Source of the DNA: Anolis sagrei
Lineage: Eukaryota > Chordata > Lepidosauria > Squamata > Anolidae
Assembly: GCF_037176765.1 (NCBI RefSeq)
Contig: NC_090023.1
Coordinates: 141,685,366 to 141,749,365, forward strand
Direction: 5' to 3'
DNA: 64,000 bases
A program made the position numbers and the translations under genes. Each line of letters opens with the position of its first letter. Position 1 is the stretch's first letter. Below are positions 30,381 through 43,344 of this stretch, one piece after another. Below the pieces are notes generated by a model. It did no database searches and was not told the origin of the DNA. It saw nothing but the letters and a program-made list of their open reading frames with translations.

Positions 30381-31739
30381 CTACTTTTCTCAGTATATGT
30401 TTTCCTCTGTTCAATTGAAGTAAATATACCACAGAAGGATTACTCCTTTTCTTATTTCTGGCTGCTGGTTTGGCATGTTTCTTGGGAGTTGCTGAATTTC
30501 ATTTTTGGAAAGGGAAAGACTATTTTTACAGAAACTGTCATGCAACTGGATTGCTCTTTTTAAAATGATTTATATCTATAAAAACTAACCTACAGCAAAA
30601 AAAAAATTGCCCCCACTAACCATCAACTACATACAAATCTACAGTACTTAGTCTAAGGGCTTTGTATTCGCTTTCTGTTTTTTATTTTCTCAATTTTCCA
30701 TGCCCATTAAAAGAAAAAAACAACAACAATGCATCATTTCCCCATAAGATGACATGCTTTTAATTTTTAAAAAACCCAAAGTTTAAGACCTCATCTTTGC
30801 TGCAGAAACATAATAAATATTCAGCAATCTTTCTTGAAATTGATTAGACATATCTCCTTAATTAACATTGTGAGTTTATCCATTTTTATTAGTTCACATG
30901 TCTTCGTAAGTTGCATCAGGATAGTTGATTCTTTCCATCTTTGAGTAAAGATGATCCTTGTTGCCATAGTCATATACTCTCCTGTGTCAAATGAGCTATT
31001 TTGCATTGATTAATTCACTCCTTTTCAGTAATTTTTTAAAGGAAGCTGTTTTTTCGCAAACGTTTTCTTCACCATTTGGCCACACAACTTGGATTTGGAT
31101 CTTGCTGCTATATTGTGCTGTTTCTAGTTCTACCATGTGAGGCCTCAAGCAAAGATAAACTCTAGTGCACGCCTACACAACTTGGCGAAATTAAGGAGCA
31201 AATATTAAAATAGGATACATTTCCACAGGCCAGCCCCCCCCTCCCCCATAGGGCTGGCCATGTAAGGTTTCAGTGCTGGTCTTTGGGACTTCCCAGCATT
31301 ACCAGTGGAAGAAAGGCCAAGATGAGGGGAATGGTCTTGGCAGATCCCACCACTGGCCTTTGACCAATGTCAGGTAGCACAGCGCCCTTTAGCTATGCTT
31401 CTTGCTGCCCCAGCAGCACATGTGGCAGTCACCACCTCCTTTGGTCCTTCCCTCCCTCTCTTCCTTCCTTGATTACCCAGAGCCTATCGAAGGAGCCAAG
31501 AAGAGAGGAAGAGATACTGAGAGAGTGCAATGGGGTCGGGTGAAGCCAGCATGCTTTTCTTCAGTGGAGCTCCTTGTTGCCCCAGCAGCAACTGCTGCAG
31601 CCACCTCTTTGGTTGTGAAGTCTCAAAGAGTACAGACTTAGGAGCTGACAGCAAGAACCTACTGGGAAACAAGAGTTGCCTTTAATAATAATAATAATTA
31701 TTATTATTATTTATTTATTTATCTATTTATTTGACTAAT
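30381..31739. other. Intergenic, unrecognised
   Basis: No gene. (TAA)n and (TTAT)n microsatellite at 31,684-31,732. Confidence 0.45.
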
Positions 31740-33600
31740 CATATGACCATTTCAAAATACAACACGAATAAAATACAAGGCAAAAAGGAGAGGACAGCAG
31801 CTGACCTATTTACAGTCAGAGTCTTATTGTCCTGGTTCTTTCAGGAAATGTGCTCTTTTCTTGATAGCTGTCAGAATAAAAAGCCTGACTCTGATTATGG
31901 TGGATCTTTCCTGTCCTTGCAAGAGGAATGTCAAAAGATCATTTCTGTTGGGGGACCTGCAGTTGGATCATATTGGATGTAAATATCTGTTGCCTTTATT
32001 AGAGCATGTTGGCATCCAGGCAGCAGGAAAAAGGCATTCAAAACCAATAGTGAGTGACAGTGAAAGTGCAATTTCAAAAAATAAAAAAAGGATTTGGAAA
32101 TAGATGCAGCGATGGATTTAGGCTGGACAAGATCCACCTTGAGCCCTGATATAGCTACTGGATTGGAAATAATTTCAGAGCGACTTCATACTCCAATAAC
32201 TTTTGTACAAATGCATAGCAGCAAGATGAAAATAGAAGGCCTATATAACCAGAAGACTGGATTCATGTTTTGAGGGTATGGGAACATTGGGAAACAATAC
32301 AGTTTGTTATTGCCTCTTCCTCCCACTATCCATTCATTGGGCTTAAATTGTCTTACACGGAGAAAGGGAGAAATAAAGTTTGCAAAGCCCATGTGTAGTA
32401 GTCACATTGCAGAGAACTAATGGATCCCCAGAGAGGAGAAGGGAGAAAACAAAGAGGTCTTGGGAGGGGCAATAATGGAAAGCCCCACATCTACCATAGC
32501 AGAGCACATGGACTTAAGAGAGGTTTTTGAGGACCAAGAATGACAAATTGTCTCCCTATCAGTACATTGAACTAGAAACAGAATTGTCCAAATAAAATAT
32601 TTATCATATGATCTCGAAGAAAATGTCAGCATTGATAAAACCAAAATTGTGGTTTCATTACCCCATCCACTTTGCTCATTGGAGCTCCAGGGTTTTTTTT
32701 TGGTTTTTTTTTAGAAAAAAGAAATATGGATCATTGAGGCTGGTTGCAGACTATCGAGGGTTAAATGCAATTAGCACTAGCCAAACATATCCCGCTTCCA
32801 CTGATCAAGGACATACTGTCAATCAAGCAAAGGGAAGATTTTCACCAAGCTGGACCTGAGAGAGGCTTACCATAGGGTAACAATCAAGGAAACTCTAAAA
32901 TGTCTCATGAGTTGAGAGCCAGTTTTGAAACATCCAGACGCCCAACAGCCCTTTGTAGTACAAGTGGACACCTGTGATACATCAACTGAAGGGATTTTAT
33001 TCCAAAAAGATGAAAAGGAAAGCTTACATCTTTGTGTTTACCTGTCCAAAAAACACAATAAGATTGAATCCAACTGTCCAATCTTGGAAAAAGAAGCAGC
33101 TGCTATCAAATTTGCATTAGAAGGCTGGCAACATTTCCTACAGAGGACACCCCACAAATTTGAAGTTTATACTGACCATCGTAATTTAGAAGCACCCAAA
33201 ATGCCACGTTAAAATAAGCCCAAAACAGTTGAGTTAGGCGATGTTTTTCTTTAAATTGAATTTTGAATTACATGGAAGACAATTTGTTAAGGTTTCCACA
33301 ACACAATGTGCAGAGAAAGGAAGTAGTAGACACATTGCTTACACCACAACAATTGGGGTTGGTGGTAGTTACCAAGAAACAAAAGGAAATGGATATTCCA
33401 GTGAAACAATCCAAGGCTAAAGACTTGAAGAAATGACATTTGGTAGACTATTTGTCTAAACATTTGTATGGGGAAATCAAAGAACTGAGGAAGCCATAAA
33501 AGACTGTTTATATCTAAGACTGAAGAGTTCTTGTAAACTGCCCCCTTTATGTTAGATAGGCATGAGAACAAAGAACGAAGGTACTTGTATGACCAGGAAG
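31740..33600 (+). mobile_element. Ty3/gypsy-like LTR retrotransposon fossil
   Basis: Recognisable reverse transcriptase text (LRLVADYRGLNAI, about 32,740) and RNase H text (VYLSKKHNKIES, EKEAAAIKFALEGW, YTDHRNLE, about 33,030-33,195) on the + strand, in the order expected for pol. The element is broken in many places and no LTRs are recognised. The outer limits are uncertain. It looks old. Confidence 0.8.
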
Positions 33601-33869
33601 AAGGAGGGGGCAGATCATCCCTTCTTCTTTGTGGTTACACAGGTGCCATGATGGATAAGATTTGTCACAGAACTACGTGGCCATCTGACAATGGCAACAG
33701 TGATGGCATGAAAAAGGAGTTGGCCTGTGTGGCCAATGGGCCACGATAACCACCAAAAGTTGCAGAATACTGTGGGGGTAGCCAGAAGCAATTGCATAGT
33801 AAGTACAGTTTGTTGAGCCCATGTAGACAAGCTCTCAGTTACATTAAGGCTCACTTTTAAAAACAAACT

Positions 33870-34270
33870 AGGGGCCCTTCCACACAGGCCTAAAACCTTT
33901 CACTGTTTACCAGAGATGTCCAAATAAAACCTCAGGTAAACCTAAATGAATAAATGAGTAAAATGGACACCTTCCAGTTGTGGGTCCTGTGGGAATTGAC
34001 TCCCAGGACTGCTACAGATATCCCCACTGTGATCCTGGTTTTTGAGCACCCCAACCTCCCCTCTCAGCCCCCCCCCATTTACCCCAAAAATGTACATTAG
34101 GGGCCTAGATATATGCTCAGGCCCCTCACATAAGTTTTGGGGGTAAATGGGGGGCTAGGGGCCGTCTCTATGCATGTAGCCAGTCTGCACAAAGTCCAGG
34201 GTTTGGGATAGGTGTGGAACAGGAATATCCCAGTTCCTCTTGGGTTTAAGGCCTCTGTAGAAGGGCCCTT
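33870..34270. mobile_element. MITE, GGGCCCTTCCACACAG family
   Basis: Ends AGGGGCCCTTCCACACAGGCC and 'ggcctctgtagaagggccctt' are inverted. The interior holds a second inverted motif ('catttaccccaaaaatgtacattaggggcctag' against 'aggcccctcacataagttttgggggtaaatg'). Confidence 0.7.
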
Positions 34271-34310
34271 AGTTATCAAGGCTTGTTCTGAATCACTCCT
34301 GCAGCTCTTA

Positions 34311-34775
34311 GATCAGTTCTACACTGCCCTATATCCCAGGATCTGATCCCAGATTATACTGCCAGATTATCTGGCAGTATAGACTCATATAATCTAGTTC
34401 AAAGTCATGATGATTAATGTTCCTAAATTCTCCTTGTCTTTAAGACAAGGGCAGCATCATTCAGTTCTCTGGATTCTTTTACACAAGTTTCTCTACTTCC
34501 CCTGATTCCATCTTGTAATTTAATCCCATTTTGCCAAATTTATTACTTAATCAAGTTTTATTGCATTTTAATTTATTTTAATTAACTATTACACGAGTTG
34601 TAAGATAGTGATTCTTATCTATTTGTGGATTTTTGTTTTTGTCTTTGTCTTTGTTTATTGTTTTGTCTTTGTTTATTGTTGATATGGTCAATGGACTAAT
34701 CAATAAACAGATTTATATTGGTTCAAAGCAGATTTGGGATCAGATCCTGGGATATCGGGCAGCGTAGATTGAGTC
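34311..34775. mobile_element. Palindromic MITE split by a LINE tail
   Basis: Left 'tctacactgccctatatcccaggatctgatcccag' and right 'tgggatcagatcctgggatatcgggcagcgtaga' are near-perfect inverted ends. About 34,405-34,715 is an insertion ending 'tggtcaatggactaatcaataaacag', a retroelement tail. Confidence 0.7.
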
Positions 34776-34984
34776 CAAACTTCCCCATATATCTCACTTC
34801 TGCACACACAAGATCTTGAAAGTTCTCTGGATTCATTGGCCTTCAACTTCCTGTTGCCCTAGCCAACACAGAAGTAATCATGGGAGTTGCAGTCCAATGA
34901 CATCTGGAGGGCCAACAATGTCTATTTATGCCTTAAAGTCAGAGTACTAACAAACACAGGATTTTGAAATATTGGAAAATCCTG

Positions 34985-35275
34985 AATCACAGGCTAGAGC
35001 AGGACCTCTCAAACTGTTTCTACTCTTGACACCTTTTTGCCCAAGGCATTTTTGCACAGCCCCAGGTGTATAGATAGATATAAAACATATGCAGTTGGAC
35101 ATGTATTGATATTTAATACTGTAGAATATGTATTGTCTTTGACATTTTTTCATGTCACGTTGGCAAGCTTGCTTTGCAGCCTCAAGTAACAGAACATACT
35201 CTGTTGGCTCTCCTGTTTTCTCCTGAATTGGGGGACCACAATGAAGTGTTTTAGAGGTCATTAATTTCAATTTAA
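34985..35275. mobile_element. Possible hAT-like fragment
   Basis: 'agcaggacctctcaaactgtttc' resembles a hAT terminus. No partner end is visible. Confidence 0.3.
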
Positions 35276-35344
35276 AGGCATCAGTTTGCCGAATAGGTCA
35301 TGTGCCTGAAATGGACCCACATCCACATGCCTCTTGTCTCCATC

Positions 35345-35750
35345 ATGGTCTCACAGAATCAGAGAACTGGAAGAGACCACCAGGGGAATCCAGTGAGACC
35401 CTGTGCCATGTAGGAACTCCCAGTCAAAGCACTCCCGACAAATGGACATCCAACCTCTGCCAAAAAAACCTCAAGAGAAAGAGACTCTACCAGACTCCAA
35501 CAAAACATATTTCACTGTTGAATTCCTCTTACCATCAGGAAGTTCTCCCTAATGTTGAGGTGGAATCTCTTCCTGCAATTTGCATCCACTGTTCCATGTC
35601 TCTGGATCAGCAGAAAAAAGTTTGCTCCCTCTTTAATGCAACATCTTTTGAATATTTAAATATAGCTGTCATTTCTACTCTGTTCACCTACATACACACA
35701 AAACAAATAGGTGGCCTCCTCAAATCAAAACAGTAGTATTAACTCTCCTC
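35345..35750 (-). mobile_element. CR1 3' fragment
   Basis: Minus orientation: 'cagaatcagagaactggaagagaccaccaggggaatcca', 'acaaatggacatccaacctctgcc', 'cttaccatcaggaagttctccctaatg', 'gatcagcagaaaa'. Degraded. Confidence 0.85.
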
Positions 35751-35934
35751 TTCCTGCAGAGGTTGCAGTCAAATTCCTCTTGAACTTTTAATGGTAGATG
35801 AATGATGTTTTTGATTTCAATTGAGTATGGTTTATGAACCTAGCTCAGTTCTTTAGAATGAAAATTTGAAAGGAAATATTTTGGAAAAAAGAAATAAAAT
35901 CAGCAAAACCAGCATTTGCTGTACATTTTTGTTA

Positions 35935-36035
35935 ACAGATTCATGTAAATATCTAAAACAGCCACTAGGTGGCATTCAGAAACCTTTTACTGTTGCCAAA
36001 TATTTTGCAACCCCAACATTCACTTAACACAATCC
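35935..36035 (+). repeat. Unnamed dispersed repeat, copy 2
   Basis: Matches 7,260-7,355 over about 65 bases ('ggtggcattcagaaaccttttactgttgccaa'). Confidence 0.4.
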
Positions 36036-36044
36036 CATTTGGGG

Positions 36045-36330
36045 TTGGGACCATCAGACTCTGGAACTCCCTTCCCAGAAAGGTCCAAAAAGTTTCCTCC
36101 TTGCTGTTTATACATTGAAAGACAACCCCCCCCCCCTTTTTTGGTAATTCTTAGAAATAAAGGTATTTTGAAAACAGGAAGGACTTTTAAAGAGTGCTAT
36201 ATTGTTTTAATGGTACCATTTAAAAACCATTTTTATTATTTTTAATTTTGTGTTTTAAATTCGTTTAATATTTCTAATAGTTTAATTCTTACTTTTGTAT
36301 GTTTTCAGCTATATTGTATTCATTTTAATT
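36045..36330 (+). mobile_element. L2-like LINE C-terminal remnant
   Basis: 'gggaccatcagactctggaactcccttcccagaaa' and 'gaaggacttttaaagagtg' correspond to the 'W-N-S-L-P' and 'FRK' end of L2-type ORFs, followed by an AT-rich tail. Confidence 0.5.
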
Positions 36331-36559
36331 TGTAATGAGTACCCTACTTTAAAAAGTCTGGCAGTGTTGCTTTTTGTGAGTTTCACCCCCTTGCTGACCC
36401 CATGTCTTATCCATCCTGCCCATCCCATGTCTCTATGTGGGAAAACTCTTGCCTTGGGGAAAATGGTCATGATCAGAACAACATTCCTTTGGAAAGAGAA
36501 ATGGGCCTGATCGCAGATAGCTCCATAAATCTCTGCCCATTGCCAAAGAATTTAAACCC

Positions 36560-37045
36560 TAATAGCATGAATTAGGAGAGGTCATCTGGAGTTTTGCACC
36601 TATGTGCAGATGGCACCTAATTCTCTTACTCCTTCCCACCTACAGTCAAGGAAGCTGCCCTGACCCTCAACCAGTGTCTGTCATCAGTAATTGACTGAAT
36701 GAGAGCAAACAAACTGAAATGTAATCCAAGCAAGACAGAGGTACTCCTGATCACCTTTGGCAATATATTTTTACTCCTGGTCAATTGGAAAGTAGGTCAG
36801 GGAATAGGGATCCAGCCTGTGCTGGATGAGGTCACCTCCCCCCCCCCCCCCAAGACACAGGTCTACAGTTCTGGGGTCCTCCTGAAATCAGTGGTGGCCA
36901 GGATGGCCTTTGCAAAATTAAACTTGTGTGCCAACTGCACCCATTCCTTGAGAAGCCAGATCTGGCCACAGTGGTACATGCCTTAGTTACACCTCGTATG
37001 AATTACTAATGCGCTCTACATTGGACTACCTTTGAAAAGTGTTTG
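36560..37045 (+). mobile_element. L2-like LINE reverse transcriptase fragment
   Basis: The + frame at 36,699 reads MRANKLKCNPSKTEVLLI, the L2/CR1-group motif after the catalytic block. Later frames give 'MNYCNALYIGLPLK'-like text at about 36,997-37,040. Multiple frameshifts, 5' and 3' truncated. Confidence 0.75.
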
Positions 37046-38465
37046 GACACTTCAGCTGACATAAAAGGTTGGGGACTTGGAGGCATTATTTTGAAAACAC
37101 TGGAAAAAATTGGGCTGAACTTGCAATACTTTTGTAGGTTATGATGGAGCTGCTAACATGAGTGGTCATATTAATGGTGCACAGGCAATTATATTGCAGA
37201 AGTATCCAATAGCGGTCTACATCCATTGCAGTGCTCCTCACTAAATCTAGCTTTTGCAAAGACTTCCATCTGTCAGAAACTGCCAAGGAACAATATCACC
37301 ACTGTGCAGTTTCTTCAGAGCATCATCCATCCAACTATTGAAGAAAAATATAATAGACTGTTTCTCTGAATCAAGAGCAAACAATCTGTTGTCGCTTTGC
37401 AAAACCCGTTGGGTTGAGCAAGATGATGGAGTTTTACATTTTGTTGAGCTGTACAGTGTGGTGGGAACACTAGAAGAACTAAAAGAGTCTTCTATATAAC
37501 AATGAGATTTCTTCCCAAGCTGGACACCTTCTTTTAACTATTCTGAATGCTGAATTTGTAGTAACCATAGACATCCTAAGAGAGCTTCTGTCATCATCCC
37601 TTCAGCTTAGCAAAACATTACTAAGAGAGTAGATTTGGATTATTTTTAATAGTCTGCAACATGTCGACAGTCTCTTAGAAAAGGTCAGGGAGATGCACAC
37701 AGAATCAGTGAAAGAATTTCAAGAGATCTTTGACACAGTAAAATTAGTGGCGGAGCCTATGGGTGGAAAAGTTAGGTTTTTTTTACATCTGCTCAAGGCA
37801 GACTCATAAAAGCAACATGCAGGCAGCTTCACCACCACCAATGGAACATTATAGGCTGAATGTGTACATCCTATTTCTGGACTTTTTCTGCAGTCAGCTT
37901 CAAGAAAGGTTTACAAGGTACAGGGAAGTAGTTCAGGAACTTCAAGTGTTCCTCCCTATTTATTGTGGCCATTTAAAATGCAACTTGAACAAGTGCACAA
38001 AACTTTACAATTAATGCCTTCAAGATACTGACACAATGAGGGAAGAATTTGACCTGTGGTATAGAAAATGGGAAAAGGTTGCACCTACAGAACAACCATC
38101 AAATGCACTGGAAGCATATCTTGTCTGTGATGTACAGTTTTTTTCTGAATGTGAAGAAACTTCTTCAGATATCAGCCACACTGCCAGTGTCAACAGCTAC
38201 AAATGAAAGGTCGGGTTGTTGTAGGTTTTTTGGGCTATATGGCCATGTTCTAGAAGCATTCTCTCCTGACATTTCACCTGTATCTATGGCACACATCCTC
38301 AGAGATTGTGAGGTCTGTTGGAAACTAGGAAAATTAGGTTTATATATCTATGGAAAGATCATTTTCAACTATTAAACATTTTAAAACATACAGAAGAAGC
38401 ACAATGGGGCAAGAAAGACTGACTGGACTTTCACCCTTGAGTGTCCACTGAAGTTTATTGATAGA
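37046..38465 (+). pseudogene. hAT transposase (ZMYM1/DUF4371 type), broken
   Basis: Broken frames give GYDGAANMSGHINGAQAI, then VYIHCSAHSLNLAFAK, KTRWVEQDD and the C-terminal dimerisation motif ERSFSTIKHLKTY followed by GQERLTGLSLLSV. The order matches hAT transposases of the zinc-finger MYM / general transcription factor II-I repeat type. The N-terminal zinc finger and first catalytic part are missing, and several stops and frameshifts are present. A Penelope-like fragment sits inside at 38,213-38,352. This is a dead DNA transposon gene, not a host gene. Confidence 0.82.
38213..38352 (-). mobile_element. Penelope-like element 3' fragment
   Basis: 'gttgttgtaggttttttgggctatatggccatgttctagaagcattctctcctgacatttcacctg' is the reversed PLE end. 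It is flanked by GAAAGGTC (38,205-38,212) and GAAAGATC (38,353-38,360), an 8-bp duplication with one change. It interrupts the hAT C-terminal motif. Confidence 0.85.
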
Positions 38466-38734
38466 GCCTGATTTCTGTCAAAGTGATTTGACAGTTCTCA
38501 AGTGTTCCCAACAGGCATTGCAGTATTCTTTTGTTACCACTAAATTACCAGTTAAGGGTCATTTATAGTTTTTTTATGCTTCAAACTTTGTAGCTAAAAT
38601 AGAAAATTGAATTAATGAAGTCTATATAAATATAGAATTCACATTATTTTGTGTTATAGATCTACTCTTCATGGTTCTTTAAAAACATAAATATTGCTTC
38701 ACACATACACCCCTGAACTTTTCTGGCTACGGGC

Positions 38735-39140
38735 CTGTCCCTAAAGGCTAACAGTGCTCAACTGGGAGATAATGGAACAGATGGTGCAATAGGGGATATG
38801 CAGCACAGAATAAGTAAAGGGGCAACACAGAAATATCTGGCTAATATAAATGAATTCAAGTTTCCAAGACCAGATGAACTACATCCAAGGGTATGAAAAG
38901 AATTGGCAAATGTAATTTCAGAACCAATTGAAATAATATTTCAGAATTCCTGGAGGAGAAGTTCCAGCAGACTAGAGGAAGGCAAAGAAATGCAATACTT
39001 CTGAGAAAAAACATTAACATAGTTTTCTCAAAAACAAGTCATGTCAGATGAACTTTAACTTCTTTTTGAGAGTTACAAGCTTGGTTGATGAAGGGAATGC
39101 TGTGGATATAACATATCTCATATCATTAAAGCCTTTTTAA
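38735..39140 (+). mobile_element. CR1 reverse transcriptase fragment
   Basis: Plus frames read KGATQKYLANINEFKFPRP and DELHPRV, then VFSKTSHVR and LVDEGNAVDI, standard CR1 ORF2 text. Broken. Confidence 0.8.
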
Positions 39141-39755
39141 AAATGTAAGTAATCATGCAACGCTCAATATGTGTGTATGGGGAGTAGTTTAGTTTATGAC
39201 AGTATTGTCATGTAATAGTTTGCAAAAATGCCATAGATGTATGGCTGCAAGAAGATCAGGGAACATGAGTGTAAGGACTGAGCTGGGAGGGAGTCTGAGG
39301 CAGGCAGTCAAACAAAACTGGCTTTGTTCTCATGGCAGGAGATGAGCCCAGTAGATCAGGGGAGCACAGAAAGTAGGTCTCTAGATATTTTGGACTTTGC
39401 ATGCTTGGTCAGGCGAGCAGAGAGGGTGAATGTTCTAAAATATCCGGAGACCACCTTCTTCTATGCAAGTGCTGCTTGCATGACAATATGTGTCTTCTAC
39501 ACACAACTACTAAAAGGTTTGTGCCTGTTTTGGAAATAATTTTATAGCACAAAATCAGCCCTGTACCAACCTATTTGTAGCCCTTTACCAACCTGACAAA
39601 TGATTTGCCTGACCACCAATTAATTTGGATGAACCAGACTGAGGAATACAGAAAAATCACTGGTGCAGTTTAGAGTCTTCTGCAAAGCAGCAGCTGCAGC
39701 AGTCGGCTTCCCTTGCTGTGCACTGCAGGAGGTGGGATGGGGATAAGGTACAGAG
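39141..39755. other. Intergenic, unrecognised
   Basis: No gene or repeat recognised. Confidence 0.4.
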
Positions 39756-40123
39756 CAGGGGTCCTCAAACTTTTTAAATAGAGGGCCAGGTCACAGTCGC
39801 TCAAACTGTTGGAGGGCCGGATTATAATTTTTTTAAAAATGAATGAATTCCTATGCACACTGCACATATCTTATTTGTAGTGCAAAAAACACTTACAAAT
39901 ACAGTAATGAAAATGAAGAACAATTTTAACATATAAACTTATTAGTATTTCAATGGGAAGTGTGGGCCTGCTTTTGGTTGATGAGATAGGATTGTTGTTG
40001 TTGTTGTTGTTGTTGTTGTGTGCTTTCAAGTCATTTCAGACTTATGTTGACCCTAAGCGAGGGCTGGGTAAATGACTTTGGAGGGCCATATCTGGCCCTC
40101 AGGCTTTAGATTGAGGGCCCTTG
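39756..40123 (+). mobile_element. Non-autonomous hAT element, family A copy 2
   Basis: Starts CAGGGGTCCTCAAACT; the right end has decayed to 'attgagggcccttg'. Flanked by GTACAGAG (39,748-39,755) and GTATAGAG (40,124-40,131). Contains (GTT)n at about 39,993-40,017, also present in copy 3. Confidence 0.9.
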
Positions 40124-40649
40124 GTATAGAGCAAACTTCTGCTTATGTACAGCAATGGTGTCTGCAACATGCTGCCAAGCAGCTATGGTAAGAGGCTCTT
40201 GCGGCTCTTTCTCACTGTTTCCTCCCTTTACCATTCCCTTTGAATGTGGACTCAGTGGGGCATACTGAGGATCTTACTGTGCAACCGTTCTGAATTGGTA
40301 GGGACAGTCCCAGTGGAATCCTTTGTCAGTTCACATTTTCAGCTAATTTTTAAATGTTCAATTATTCCACCTTTTTACCCACGTTCCCTCTTTCTCTATA
40401 TCTTGCTTCAGTTGCTACAAACTGAGTTAAGAGTGCAAAATGCACTCAAAGCAGCAGAAGAAACAGAAGAGTGGGGATGAAGTTTGTCCTTCCCATCAGG
40501 CTCAGGTAAAAGGAAACTAGTGCTGTGTATTAACTTGTGTGTTCTTTTTCAATAATGACTTTTACCATCTTTACCACCTCTGAAATGTTTCCTGGTATGA
40601 AGAAGTGATATACTCTTTCAGATTCTATGTTTAGAGAAGATTTGGGAAT
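40124..40649. other. Intergenic, unrecognised
   Basis: No gene or repeat recognised. Confidence 0.4.
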
Positions 40650-40835
40650 GAGACTGAAGTGGATAACTAGGACCACGGATAAAAGGATATGTTGAACTCC
40701 ATGGTTTTGCATTGATGTGGCATTGGGGGTTGTACGGTGGTGGTTGGGGTATAGAGGGATGGGTGTGTTCTTTTGTGGTGTATGCTGGGGAAGGCATTTA
40801 ATTTCATTGTGAAATAGTAGAATGACAGTGAAGCA
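40650..40835 (+). mobile_element. Retroelement 3' end, copy 2
   Basis: Forward copy of the 16,180 repeat: 'gcattgatgtggcattgggggttgta', 'gtatgctggggaaggcatttaatttcattgtgaaatag'. Confidence 0.6.
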
Positions 40836-41149
40836 ATCCTATTCTATTTTCTCTGTGCCCGGCAAGTGCAAGCTAAACCAGATGGACCAGGACAGAGAAA
40901 CACCAGGTTGAAGACAAGCCACAGAGGTTTATCCAATTTGGCCAAAAGGCATGCAAGTACAAGTGGATGCTTCAAAGTGTAGATGCATAAAACATACAGA
41001 TAAAGCAAGACATCTTATACAGTTTGACAGCTTCCCTGATTGGCTGAGAGAGGGGCCGGTCTGGATTTGCGTCCTGGACTGTTAATAAAGAGGTTAACAA
41101 ATGTGGTTCGACAACAAGATAACAATCAATGTTTAAAGAGGTTTAAAGA

Positions 41150-41600
41150 GGTGTCATATTGGATTGTTGCAGGTTTTTTCATACAATGGCCTGACTGTGC
41201 CTGGGGCAAACTTTTGTTGAGAGGTAATTAGATGTCCCTGCCTGCTTCCTCTCTGTTGTTGTGCTGTTGCAATTTTAGAGTTTTTTTTAATACTGGTAGC
41301 CAGATTTTGTTCATTTTCATGGTTTCCTCCTTTCTGTATGCTAATCAAGGTGGTCAGTTGAAACATTCACACCTAGCTCCAGCAGACAATAGTCCTTTGT
41401 CCCACACTGGTCATTCCACAGATATATAAACCCTTTTGCCTAGTTCCAACAGACCTCACTACCTCTGAGGATGCTTTCCATAGATGCAGGCGAAACGTCA
41501 GGAGAGAATGCCTCTAGACCATGGCCATATAGCCCGAAAAAACCTACAACAACCCAGTGATTCCGGCCATGAAGGCCTTCGACAATACATTGTCATATTG
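41150..41600. mobile_element. Penelope-like fragments, head to head
   Basis: 41,150-41,340 is minus-strand PLE (reverse complement reads 'gaaaccatgaaaatgaacaaaatctggctaccag', matching 44,568-44,600). 41,345-41,560 is plus-strand PLE 3' end ('tggtcagttgaaacattcacacctagctcc', 'ccacagatatataaac', 'gatgcaggcgaaacgtcaggagagaatg', 'aaaaacctacaacaaccc'). The inverted join is typical of PLE insertions. Confidence 0.8.
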
Positions 41601-43344
41601 GAGATTGAACAAGCTTTTATGCCATTCCATAGACTAGAACATGAGCCAAAGGCAAAACAAATCCTTCCAGAACTCAACCTAGGAGATACATTTCACTTGA
41701 GAAATTACTCCACCAGCACTTGGGATCAAAGGCTATAATTGTGGAACAACTATATGTACACAAGAGCCTCAAGGAGGGGGTTGAAGGGAAGGGAAGTCTT
41801 TCTGCTTCCCTCACCCAACCCAAGGCCAAGGCTGTTCTTACGAACAATGTTTAAGTGAAACCACATATATGGGATCTGCAGATACAGGTGTCTTGCTGTA
41901 GTTATATTCTGCAAAGACTAGGAAGACAACTGATGAAAGCTTGCAAGAAGATAGCTTGCATCTCTAGATCAAAACTCTTAAGACACAAGAGGAAATGTTT
42001 TTGAGTTGATTCTGGTGGATGCTATTTTGTTGTATAGAGTGGGGTATAAAGGAGTATATAAATAAATTAGAAAAATGTATGTATTTCTGAAAAGTACATT
42101 AAAACAGCTGTGTTTTAAAAATCATATCAGACAAATGGCCGTTGTTGCTGAAGATGTTCCCAGAATTTCTCTATCACCCTCCAGGTCATATCAGGTCGGG
42201 CGCTCTCTGCAACACAGAGAGGTCGCTTTCAAAATACACTTAAATAATAAAGCCCCGATGTTCACCAGTCCAAATCATGGTGGGTACTGAAAACAGCAGA
42301 GCCCAACCTACCAAATTAGACCTATCCCACCTCAACGCTCACTACAGCCCACACAGTGTCCCCTCAAAATATCAGATAGTTTTGTCCTACCCTGTGTTTG
42401 CTATTCTTTTTTCTCCCTCATGTTTGAGGGAAATATTTGAATTTAAACACCTGGAACTCTCCTATTTTAAATATGTTGATGGAAAATTTTCTTAAGACCG
42501 AGTCTGGGTGCAACCAGACTGATTGAAACGTCTCAGATTTGGTACTGGGTTAGGATAAAGCAACCTGTGGAGTCGATATAAAAAAAATCTCTCATTTTTG
42601 CTTATCTCAAAATAGACAAAATGTGCATGAAATGACAGGAACATAACCTGGGACATTCTGGTCTTTTAAATCAGTCTGGATTTGGCTCGAACACATGGGT
42701 GGTGGTGCATCATGCACAGGAACATGGAAAAAACTGCCAAAACTGATAGCTGCACCACAGCTGTGACAATAACTGGCTATAAACAGAGGATTACATCCAA
42801 CGCTTCACTGCAGGGATGCCTTTTCTCATTAGGATTCAGACCAGGAACCAAACTGAGGCCAGGTGGAGAACAAAAATGAAGCTTGCTTAAAAAGCAAGAA
42901 GCAAATAGCAACCCCCCTCATCAGCCTAGCCTTCTTTGCAAGGGCAAGGGCAACTTCAGTAATAATGTTCATAGGAATGGAGTTCTTTGGATGGGATCTA
43001 TCTCAAAAGCAATAGGAAAACCTTTTTTCAAGCCTGCTGATGAATTCAACTTAACAGAGTGATGCTGTTTATTTCTCATTATTTTACAAGTGAGGTTTAA
43101 AGTGTTTCAACTGATTGCTTTAAATGTTTTTTATTATCTGCATGTAATTACTGTTCGCTACTTTGAGCACTATTTCAAAGGAGATGGGTAATGGATGAGT
43201 CTGCTCCTCCTAGTGTAGGAAAATCAGGACCCTTGACAGTATCCACAGTATCACCACTCTGTATTTTTAATCCTCTGACACAGTAATTCAGTGGGAATTA
43301 CTGGGGCAACTGGATTTGCATTTTCTACCCCCGATGCTGTAGAG
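41601..43344. other. Intergenic, mostly unrecognised
   Basis: A worn LINE tail may lie at 42,000-42,075 ('gggtataaagg..tatataaataaatta'). No gene or other repeat recognised. Confidence 0.4.

Noticed and set aside
37046-38465. ZMYM1-like host gene
   Set aside because: Multiple stops and frameshifts, no introns with splice sites, missing N-terminus; a dead hAT transposase fits better.
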